Shown piece after piece: positions 55,556 to 64,000 of a DNA stretch of 64,000 nt. The DNA lies in contig NW_006497511.1 of the NCBI RefSeq assembly GCF_000471905.2, positions 1,997,337 to 2,061,336 of the forward strand. The letters are read 5' to 3'. Positions within the stretch are counted from its first letter, which is position 1. Each line of letters opens with the position of its first letter. The notes under the pieces were generated by a model that was not told where the DNA came from, made no database searches, and was given only the letters and a program-made list of their open reading frames with translations. The position numbers were made by a program, and so were the translations under genes. This stretch comes from Amborella trichopoda (Eukaryota; Streptophyta; Magnoliopsida; Amborellales; Amborellaceae).

Positions 55556-56530
55556 ATGGCTCGTACCCACAATGCGAGTTCTAGCAATAAGGACATCAAG
55601 GCACTCAGTGAGTTTTATAGGACTCTGGGGACGATGACCCAAATGATGAAGGAGTCGATGCCAGCTTAGTCTACCCCTACGCCTAAGCAGAGTGACAGTA
55701 GCCTAATAGAAAGGTTTAAAAGGCTGGCACCTTGAACCTTTTTTGGGGCAGGGAGGAGTAGAAAGAGGTGGAAGAGACAAATAGAAAAGATCCTAGAAGT
55801 ATTGCACTGCTAGGATGAGCAGAAAGTTATATTAGGAACCTTTATGCTGGATGGAGAAGCCGAGCACGATGAAGCAATCTTGGAGGGAGTTAGGGACCGA
55901 GACCATATGGGAAAACTTCCTGGCAGCATTTGACGAGAAGTATTTTCCAAACTCCTTCAGGGAGAGAAAAGAAGCAGAGTTTATTGAACTTCAGCAAGGA
56001 AGTATGACAGTGGAACAATATTCTGCTAAATTCGCAGAGCTGTCAAGGTACGGCCCTCACATTATTAACACCAAGGCACAAAAGCGGCTAAATTTGAGAG
56101 GGGCCTTCAGTCGAATATCAGGGGGAGAGTACTGTCGGCCAACTTGAAGTCGTACGCCCCATTGGTAAACCTCGCCCTATAGATTGAGAGGGACTGCGAG
56201 GACCACAAGGCAAGGAGGGAAGAAAAAATGAAGGTCGTGCCATCGGGGAAGTTTGAGAAGAAGCCCTGACAAGTCCCAAGGAGGGATGTTAGAGGAAGGC
56301 CTTACCAGCGAAACCAGAGGGCTAAGAAGAATCTTCCGAGCAACATGGACAGTGATCGACGCCTAGTCTGTACTCATTGTGGGAAGGATAACCACACTGC
56401 CACTCAGTGCTACAAGAAGCGTAAGTGTGCCTTCGGTGTGGCAAGCTCGATCACTAGGTTAAGGAGTGCCCTATGGCAAAGACAGAGGATCGACCGAAGA
56501 TGCAAGGACAAGTATTTGCCCTCACCGAAC
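55556..56530 (+). pseudogene. gag: Gag of element B
   Basis: The ATG at 55556 opens MARTHNASSSNKDIKALSEF. Capsid blocks include EKYFPNSFRERKEAEFIELQ and GSMTVEQYSAKFAELSRYGP (55938-56060). Nucleocapsid has a first zinc knuckle CTHCGKDNHTATQC (near 56370-56411), intact CX2CX4HX4C, and a second in another frame, CLRCGKLDH, stop, VKEC. Stops occur after KESMPA and RRLAP-type blocks, with frameshifts near 55740 and 56100. Gag would have packaged element RNA in particles. Confidence 0.85.
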
Positions 56531-56901
56531 AAGAGGCTAAGGCATCCACCTCAGTAATCAGAGGTATGCTTTCCATTTGTGGTGTTAAAGTTACAAGAGT
56601 TTTGATTGACCCTGGCTCATCTTACTCTTTTATTGCACCCCATTTTGCTTGCTATTTGAATGTTCCACCTGCAAGTCTCAATTATACTTTAGTGGTATGC
56701 ACACTTGTGAGGGATTCTATGGAAACGGATAGAGTATATAGACAGTGTAAAATTTCAATTGATGGGTGTGACCTACCAGTAGATCTGATTCACCTAGATA
56801 TTCAAGCCTTTGATGTTATTATAAGCATGGATTGGCTATACGCCCACCATGCCACCATCCATTTCAATGAAAAGACGGTAACCTTTAAATGTCCTGACTA
56901 A
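56473..56901 (+). pseudogene. Aspartic protease of element B
   Basis: This open 142-codon run begins within the gag-pol junction (QVFALTEQEAKASTSVIRG). It has the active-site region RVLIDPGSSYSFIA, where Pro replaces the usual Ser/Thr of D-S/T-G, and the later block FDVIISMDWLYAHHATIHFN. Although this stretch has no stop, the altered active site makes function doubtful. Confidence 0.85.
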
Positions 56902-57019
56902 GCAGAGTTACACTTTGAGGGCACTAGGGATACTCCCCCTCTGCATTTTATTTCTGCTCTTCGGGCCTCTCGCCTCCTGGCTAAGAAGTGTGAAGGGTAT
57001 CTAGCCTATGTAGTAGAGA

Positions 57020-57900
57020 ATCGTGACATCCAGTCCCAGCTAGAAGGGATACCAATAGTAAGGGAGTACCCAGAGGTATTCCCAGAAGAGTCGACATCCC
57101 TGCCTCCAGTAAGGGAAATTGAATTTGAGATAGATGTAGTCCCTGACACTGTTTCCATCTCTAAAGCCCTGTATAAAATGGCTCCAGCAGAGTTGAAGGA
57201 GTGTAAAGAACAGTTGCAGGAATTGTTGGATAATGGATTCATCTGACCCAGTGTGTCACCCTAGGGTGCACCATTCCTGTTTGTGAAGAAGAAGGATGGG
57301 TCCTTGAGGCTATGTATTGACTATAGCCAGTTAAACCAAGTGACAGTGAAGAATAAGTACCAACTGCCTAGAATTGGCGACCTCTTTGATCAGCTCCAGG
57401 GGGCACAGATGTTTTCAAAGATTGACCTTCGATCGGGTCATCACCGTCTACGAGTCAAGGAGGGAGACATCCCAAAGACCGCTTTCAAAACTCGATATGG
57501 TCATTATGAGTTCCTCGTGATGTCGTTCGGGTTAACCAATGCCCCTACTGTGTTTATGGATTTGATGAATAGAGTGTTCTGACCTTTTCTGGATGATTTG
57601 TAATGGTCTTCATTGAAGATATTTTGGTGTATTCGAAAAGCAGGGAACTACATGAGCAGCATCTAAGAACTATGTTGCAAACTTTGAAGTAAAACAGATT
57701 ATATGTCAAATTAAGCAAGAGTGAATTTTGGCTCCCCTGCGTAGCCTTCTTAGGTCACATCATTTCTAAGGATGGGATCACGGTCTCCCTCTAAGATTGA
57801 AGCCATACTTAAGTGGGAGAAACCAACAAATGTGATTGAAGTTTGTAGTTTTCTGGGGTTAACAAGATACTACAGGTGGTTTATAGAGCGATTCTCAAAG
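57020..57900 (+). pseudogene. Reverse transcriptase of element B
   Basis: Lead-in [20 protein letters not shown] is followed by [13 protein letters not shown], a stop, [59 protein letters not shown], and [20 protein letters not shown] stop at 57580 and a one-base shift near 57600 precede the catalytic block, which reads VFIEDILVYSK: the first Asp of the F-I-D-D motif is Glu. The thumb follows (LGHIISKDGITV across a shift). Confidence 0.87.
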
Positions 57901-57959
57901 ATAGCGCTTCCCCTTACTTGGCTAACCTAGAAGAACGTGAGATTTGTATGGCCAGAGGA

Positions 57960-58440
57960 CTGTGAGAGAAGCCTCTAGGAACTTAAGAAGAGACTGATCA
58001 CAGCCCCAATACTGACATTGACCAAAGGGAATGAAGACTTTGTGGTTTATACCGATGCATCCCATAGAGGGCTCGGATGTGTACTCATGCAAAGAGGTAA
58101 GGTCATTGCTTATGCCTCCAGACAGTTGAAGTCGTATGAGCAAAAATATCCAACTCATGACTTGGATCTTACGGCCATAATATTTGCCTTAAAGATTTGG
58201 GAACACTACCTCTATGGGGCCTAATTTAAGGTGTTCACGGATCACAAGAGCCTCAAATACCTATTTTCCCAAAAGGAGTTGAATATGAGACAAAGAAGAT
58301 GGATGAACTTATTGAATGATTATGATTGTACAATAGATTACCATCCAGGCAAGACTAACATAGTAGCCGAAGCCTTAAGCTGGAAAGCCGTGGTCTTAGT
58401 GGCACATCAGATGGTTTGAGAGATGAAACTATTAGAAGAT
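57960..58440 (+). pseudogene. RNase H of element B
   Basis: Frame 58018-58224: [60 protein letters not shown] (normally DLELAA; the catalytic Glu position reads Asp). After a stop: [51 protein letters not shown], where the usual ADALS Asp reads Glu. Confidence 0.87.
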
Positions 58441-58539
58441 GTGGTGGAGTGGCACCCATCTCGGCCCCTTAGTGATGGGGTAGGAATGCTTTCGTGTCTA
58501 AGGATGGAGCCTCAGCTCTTTCAACATATCCGAGTAGCG

Positions 58540-59787
58540 TAAAAAAGAAGATCCTCAGCTTATGAAAATCCTTGAAGAAATGATAAGGAAGGAAAAAGAG
58601 GTTTTCACTATGGGCAGTGATGAATTGTTAAGTTTTAAAGGTTGAGTATGTGTTTCTAGTGATGAAAATATAAAGAGGGTCATTTTTGAAGAGGTGCACC
58701 ATTCCCTGTATATGGTACACCCAAGGAGTACATAGATGTACTAGGACCTGAAAAAGGTCTTCTGGTGGAACACCATTGAGAGGGAGGTAGCACAATTTGT
58801 CGCTAAGTGCTTGATGTGTCAGCAAATGAAGGTGGAACATCAGAGACCCACTAGACTATTACAGACATTACTCATACCGTAGTGGAAATGAGAACACATC
58901 ATAATGGATTTTGTGTCTGGATTGCCTAGGTCGAATGCCGGACACGATAGTATTTGGGTCATTGTGGACCGATTACCTAAGGTCGCTCATTTCTTACCGG
59001 TCCGCGCAACTCATACCCCGGATAAGCTGGCCCAGTTGTACATTAGAGAAATTGTAAGGTTACATGGTATACCTATCAGCATCGTGTCCGACAGAGACAC
59101 TAGGTTTACCTCTAGATTCTGGGCTAGCCTGCAATCAACTCTGGGAACCAGACTTACCTTTAGCACCACCTTTCACCCCCAGACAGATGGGTAATCAGAA
59201 AGGACCATTCAAAGATTAGAGGACATGCTAAGGGCGTGTGTCACTAATTTTAAGGGAAGTTGGGAGGACCATCTACCTCTGATAGAGTTTGCCTACAACA
59301 ACAGCTTCTAAGCCAGTATTCAAATGACGCCTTTTGAGGCCCCATACGGAAGAAAGTGTAGGTCGCCCATCTGCTGGGATGAAGTGGGCGAAAGGAAATT
59401 ATTGGATCCTGAAATTGTCCAAATAACTTCCGAGAAGAATGCCTTAATTCAAGAACGGCTCAGGACCGCCCAGAGTCGGCAACAGAGATACACCGATAAC
59501 CACATGAGAGACCTCAAGTTTGAAGTAGGTGATCGAGTCTTCTTAAAAGTATCGCCGACCAAGGGCATAATGAGATTCGGTAGGAAAGGAAAGTTGAGCC
59601 GGCGGTTTATTGGGCCTTTTGATATTCTGGAAAGAGTTGGAAACATAGCATACTGGCTTGCCCTGCCACCTGAATTGACTAACATTCACAACATTTTTTA
59701 TGTATCACTGCTAAGAAAATACCAAGCTGACCCATCTCATGTTTTGAAGTACGAACCAATCCCGCTCAAGGAAGACTTGACCTATGT
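58540..59787 (+). pseudogene. Integrase of element B
   Basis: The zinc-binding region is poor (frameshifted; CLMCQQMKVEHQ near 58809). The core, 58904-59194, keeps [53 protein letters not shown] and TTFHPQTDG, then a stop in place of Gln, [16 protein letters not shown]. The catalytic D, D and E positions are all readable. The C-terminal domain, 59324-59866, is open for 180 codons, with MTPFEAPYGRKCRSPICWDE, DLKFEVGDRVFLKVSPTKGI and NIHNIFYVSLLRKYQADP. Confidence 0.88.
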
Positions 59788-59940
59788 TGAACGGCCAATT
59801 GGGATATTAGACTGGAGAATACCTGTGCTACGTAATAAAGAAATCCCCCTAGTCTGGGTGCAATGACAATATCACACAAGAGAATAATCAACATGGGAAA
59901 GAGAGGATGAAATTCGGGAGAAATACCCCTACCTTTTTTA
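59788..59940 (+). pseudogene. Chromodomain of element B (two stops)
   Basis: The sequence RPIGILDWRIPVLRNKEIPL, VWVQ, stop (TGA where Trp is expected), QYHTRE, stop, STWEREDEIREKYPYL aligns with the intact copy in C (16565-16745). It is the type of chromodomain found at the integrase end of Tekay/Del elements. The first stop is a TGG-to-TGA transition. Confidence 0.85.
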
Positions 59941-59972
59941 TTGACACGAATATGATTTTGAGGACAAAATCC

Positions 59973-59990
59973 TTTTTTAAGGGGGGATGA
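59973..59990 (+). other. Polypurine tract of element B
   Basis: TTTTTTAAGGGGGGATGA directly precedes the LTR start TGTAAGGACC; element C has the same arrangement. Confidence 0.9.
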
Positions 59991-60954
59991 TGTAAGGACC
60001 ACAAATTTTCATGAACTTGAGACGCTCACAATAATAGAGATAGATGAAGGAGGCACACGCCTGATGCTAAGGAAGAAGACTCACCAGCACGCGTATAAGA
60101 TGAAAGACTAACTTTGTGCATGAATTGGTCCAATGCCGTGCGTGAAATGTAGTAACGTCGTTGGTTAGGTGCCTCGACCTCGCCCTCCCGATCAGGATGA
60201 TCGAGCGACACGCATCTCGGGTTTCAAGGGAGACTCGGGACTTTGAGATCGCTCTCCCGAGAACCTCATTCGAGAACAAGGGCAGGTATTACCAACAGAT
60301 GAGAGATGAATTTAAGGTGGGTTCAGGACTTAATCAGGCTGGCTCGTGTGGACGCCCTCTTAGATCACGAAGAAAGCCCCCTAGTCATAAAACTGGTTCG
60401 AAATCGCCTCTCTTGGTCTATATTCTCTTGTTTTCTACAATCACAGACATATGACAAATGTTATAGGACAGGTGAGTCAACATACCTCACCTTGCCTCTT
60501 TGGTGAACGTACACAAGCGTGCACATTCATAAGAAGAAGAGAAGAATAAGAGAAGGAAGTTGGGAGACAGAAGAATTTGACCCAAGCGGGGAGATCGACA
60601 CATTGACTAAGCTGGTGGATAATTGGCCTGATGTGGTAATAAAACGGGCTCAGTAACTCAGACCAGCTCAACAGAATTACCACTAGACGTCAATACCCAT
60701 ACTAACTAGCTAGATACGATGGTTAGTTTGTCGTGACAATAAAGCGAGGACAATAATTCTGGCATAACAACATTACTGTTATACCACACATGATAGGCTA
60801 ATCTCAACCCCTCTTAATCAAATGGAAGAATAACAGAAAGAGTGGAGATCATAAAGAAAGAATAAGAAGTAAGATAACAGAAGAAGAAGAGAATAGAAAA
60901 AAGGAGAGGAAGAGAAAGAAAGAAGGAGATGAGTGTGTGAGAAAAGAGAACAAC

Positions 60955-61735
60955 ACATACGGTGCTAAACGCCACTGGCTGTATTAGGCAAAGACGAGGA
61001 AGAGGACACAATCGATGCTGAGCGTCGCCGGCTGTGGTAGACAAAGATGAGGAAGAGGGCACAGTTGATGCTAAGCATCGCTGGCTGTGTTAGACAAAGA
61101 AGAGAGAGAGAACACAGTCGGCGTTGAGCATCACCTGTTGTGTTAGACAAAGAAGAGAGAGAGCACACAGTCGGCGATGAGCATCGCCAGTTGTGTTAGA
61201 CAAAGAAGAGAGAGAGAATACAGTCGATGTTGAGCGTCGTCGGCTGTGTTAGACAAAGAGAGAGAGAACACAGTCGACGCTGAGCATTGTCGACTGTGTT
61301 AGACAAAGAAGAGAGAGAGAACACAGTCGATGCTGAGCGTCGTCGACTTTGTTAAACAAAGAAGAGAGAGAGAACACAGTCGGCACAGAGCATCGTCGAT
61401 TGTGTTAGATAAAGAAGAGAGAGAGAACATAGTCAGCATTGAGCGTCACCAATTGTGTTAGACAAAGAAGAGAGAGAACACAATCGGTGCTAAACGTCAC
61501 CAACTGTGCTAGACAAAGAAGAGAGAGAGAGAACACAATCGACGCTGATCGTCGTCGGTTGTGTTAGGAAAAGAAGAGAGAGAGAACATAGTCGGTGATG
61601 AGCGTCACCCGTTGCGTTAGACAAAAAAGAGAGAGAAAACACAGTTGACACTGAGCGTCGCCGATCGTGTTAAGAAAAGAAGAGAGAGAATACAGTCGGC
61701 ATTGAGCATCGTCGACCGTGTTAGGAAAATAAGAG
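60955..61735 (-). repeat. Palindrome array (~15 units of ~53 bp) of the Tat solo LTR
   Basis: On the plus strand units read AACACAGTCGAYGCTGAGCG, TCGTCGACTGTGTTAGACAA, AGAAGAGAGAGAG. It is the reverse complement of the A1 array and has two or so more units. Confidence 0.92.
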
Positions 61736-62060
61736 AGAGATAGAGATGAGAAAAAGAGAGATAGAGATAGAGATGAGAAGAAGAGAGATAGAGATATAGA
61801 TGAGAAGAAGAGAGAGACAGAGATATAGATGAGAAGAAGAAAGAGATAAAGATGAGAAGAGAGAAAGAGAGATAGAGATGAGAAGAAGAAAGAAAGAGAG
61901 ATAGAGATGAGAAGAGAGAGAAAGAGAGATATGGATGAGAAAAGAGCAACGGAGAGAGAAAGAGAAAGAAGAGGAGAGAGAAAGAGGGGAGAAGAGAGAA
62001 AGAGAAAGAGAAAGAAGAGGATAGGAGAGAGAAAGAGGGGAGGAGAGAGAAAGTTACCTT
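61736..62060 (-). repeat. Purine-rich GAGAGATAGAGATGAGAAGA tract
   Basis: Nearly pure A/G/T on the plus strand (CT on the LTR sense strand), equivalent to the CT tract at 2480-2747. Confidence 0.92.
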
Positions 62061-64000
62061 ATCGAATACTACCAGCCATTTTCTTCTATCTCTTCTCTCT
62101 CTCTCTAAGATGCACTCACAAACTTAAGCTAGAAATTGAAATTTTATTGAATCATCGAAGGTCTCTCCTTGCTTTTTTACAATTTGGCTTTGCATGTTTA
62201 AATAGAATTTGGCCCAAACATGGGTGGACGTCCAAAAACTACCTAAAATTGAAGAGAATTACAATTTAATTGAATTAAAAGAAATTCTAAAAATAGGTAC
62301 AAAAAGACTGTTTTGGCGCTGCCTAACAATGTGTGGAATTTTATAATAGTCCCTGCTGCTGCCCAAGAACTTACATGATCTTCGATGACCGATGGGGGTT
62401 GTTATGATGCCCGTTTGATCGAAAAATGATTGTTTTCTTATAGGGCTCAGCATTGCGATCGATTTGATGCCAACTTTGAGCTATGAATCATGTTTTTGAG
62501 CCATGATCATGAGACTTGAAATTTGGATGAATCTTAAAAACTTCGGATCGATAGTGCTCTCATCCTTGATGTTTTTCTTCCGTTTCTTCACTGAATCACA
62601 CTGAGAATGCCATCACGATCACGTTGCAGCAAATGTAGCTCGATTTTGTGTCCGGATGAATATTTTCTTGTCTTGAAGTTTTGGCCGGAATCTTGAAATC
62701 CGATGGCCGAAATTTATAGCAGCTTCGATGCCTTCGTGTGTGAAATCCAACTATTCTTCATACATGAGGTTCAGACTAGAGATAGCTACGGACCTTACGC
62801 ACATAATGCAATTGGGTTCGTATCGATCAGGTACATGAGCATCGTGATTTGGCAGCCAGAGTGCGGAGTGCTGCTGCTGAATTTTCTACAACTTTCTTCA
62901 CGAATCAGCAACTTCTCTCAAGTTCTTATCCTTGCTAGGGCATCGTCACGGGTGTACCACCTATCGAAACGCTCTTCTCGATGAGACGAACACGCTCACC
63001 AAATTTGAGCACGATCTGACTCGGATCAAGTGAGATATAGGCCCCAAAAGTCACTGATCGTGACTGTGAAAATAACCACCTTTAATGGTGTTTTAGTGTT
63101 GGGTCGCCACTCGGGAATAGTGTGCGGCCTACCCCTTTTCGGTATTTTACCCTTAACTTTGTCCTGGAGTGCCCAATTAAGTCGAAACTTGACCCATAGG
63201 GGTTTTCGACCATGTCGAATCTAATGGCGGTGGTCTCATAGCTATTTGACATACCAAAAATATAGTTCTCGTTACAGGATCCATTTCAAGGTGCTAGAGG
63301 CCAATATTTCCGAAATTGTTTCTTTGTGTTCACTGCCTTAGACATATTTGATCGCGATAAAACTTGGCAGGTGGGCTTTTAGAGTGTTGATGAAGATCTT
63401 AACCAATTCTGGGGCCATTCTGAAACTGTCAAAATTTCCACTGATTTTGTAGGCTTTATTAACCTACTTCCTCTTTATTCCGCATCAAGGACCAAGGTGC
63501 TGAAAAATATGTTCAAAGAACTGCGCGTGAACTCGAAGTAGTGTCGTTTGAGCATTGCCATGCATGTGAGACGCAATGCTGCATGTGGAGGACTAATGCC
63601 GCGCGTGAACTTCATGTAGTGTCGTTTGTACATCGCTGCATGTTAAACAAGGGAGTAACACCATGTGTGAGTTGGATCAACACCGCACATGTAAGGAGGT
63701 ACAGCTGCACATAAGGGTAACACTGCGTGTGAATGGGAGCAACGCCACGTGCCTATGTGACTATCGCCTCCTGTGAAGGTAGAGAATGAGCAATGACGTG
63801 CATGAAAGAGAGTAGCGTCGTGAGTGCTTTGGTCCAACCGTATGATCATCGAACATGTCAGCACCACACCGTACCTGTCAGCGCCGTGCATGGCAGCGTC
63901 AGCCACAATGTTTTTCAACCACCATGGATACTTAAGCCCTCTCCCCTCCCCTTTTGTAATGTTGTTTCTCCATTTGCCTCTCTCTCTCTCTCTCTCTCTC

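Larger units (their letters stand above)
60160..63519 (-). mobile_element. Tat solo LTR inserted in the B 3' LTR
   Basis: The 3.36-kb segment aligns in reverse with the A1 LTR (1083-4162) from TTTGAACATATTTTTCAGC (63517 leftward) to GGCACCTAACCAA (60174-60162). The empty site in the other B LTR (near 52434) fixes the position. No clean 5-bp target duplication is visible (GTCGT or ACGTC on the left, ACTGC on the right), so the ends may be altered. There is no internal sequence. Confidence 0.87.
52257..64000 (+). mobile_element. Tekay/Del-type chromovirus, element B (right end outside the window)
   Basis: Plus-strand order: LTR 52257-55435, initiator-Met-type primer site, gag, protease, RT, RNase H, integrase, chromodomain, polypurine tract, second LTR from 59991. 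The second LTR is interrupted by a Tat solo LTR and is only part-covered. Coding regions carry many in-frame stops. It is the same lineage as C (shared zinc knuckle, LTEQEAKASTSVIRG, RT, integrase and chromodomain blocks), but the LTRs of B and C share only short blocks. Confidence 0.9.
59991..64000 (+). repeat. 3' LTR of element B (interrupted, incomplete)
   Basis: 59991-60160 matches 52257-52433, and after the Tat insertion 63520-64000 matches about 52438-52910 (CGCGTGAACTCGAAGTAG, then GGATACTTAAG and CCTCTCCCCTCCCCTTTT). The window ends about 650 bp into the LTR, in a CT tract. Confidence 0.9.

Overview
This is a transposon-dense stretch of a plant nuclear genome, with no intact host gene that I can support. 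The evidence is two Ty3/gypsy (Metaviridae) lineages known from plants: chromodomain-bearing Tekay/Del-type chromoviruses with an initiator-Met-type primer site (TGGTATCAGAG), and Tat-type elements with two RNase H domains and a different primer site (TGGCGACTCCACTAGGGAC). All coding regions are broken by stops and frameshifts, so the window is old, silenced, nested repeat DNA. Two runs of N (33669-33943, 51111-51287) mark assembly gaps inside (CT)n tracts. The species cannot be named from this sequence.

Layout. 1-740 is unassigned. 762-1077 is a broken fragment resembling the N-terminal chorein domain of a plant VPS13-like protein. 1083-7085 is Tat element A1 (LTR, primer site, leader, gag, no pol). 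7090-34467 is Tat element A2: a 5'-truncated LTR, leader, protease, reverse transcriptase, two RNase H, integrase and 3' LTR. Its protease is split by a complete minus-strand Tekay element C (10371-24516), whose own 3' LTR holds a solo Tekay LTR (11946-14703, target duplication AGAGT). The right end of A2 sits inside a plus-strand plant mobile domain (PMD)-like pseudogene (34474-36770). That pseudogene lies antisense to the gag of minus-strand Tat element E (37783-46261), whose LTR carries another solo Tekay LTR (42648-45725, target duplication TCTTC).

46262-49740 is a truncated Tat element F. 49733-52256 is an AT-rich directly repeated segment around a CT microsatellite and a gap. 52257-64000 is plus-strand Tekay element B, running off the window; its second LTR is interrupted by a minus-strand Tat solo LTR (about 60160-63519).

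Main points of interest: (1) a 6-bp stem, 8-nt loop hairpin with covariation, 121-127 nt downstream of the primer site in four Tat elements; (2) an apparent split between gag-only (A1, E) and pol-only (A2) Tat elements, with a PMD-like gene antisense in E; (3) a second family of covarying hairpins inside Tekay LTRs; (4) LTR arrays of pyrimidine tracts punctuated by palindromes; (5) the VPS13-like gene fragment.
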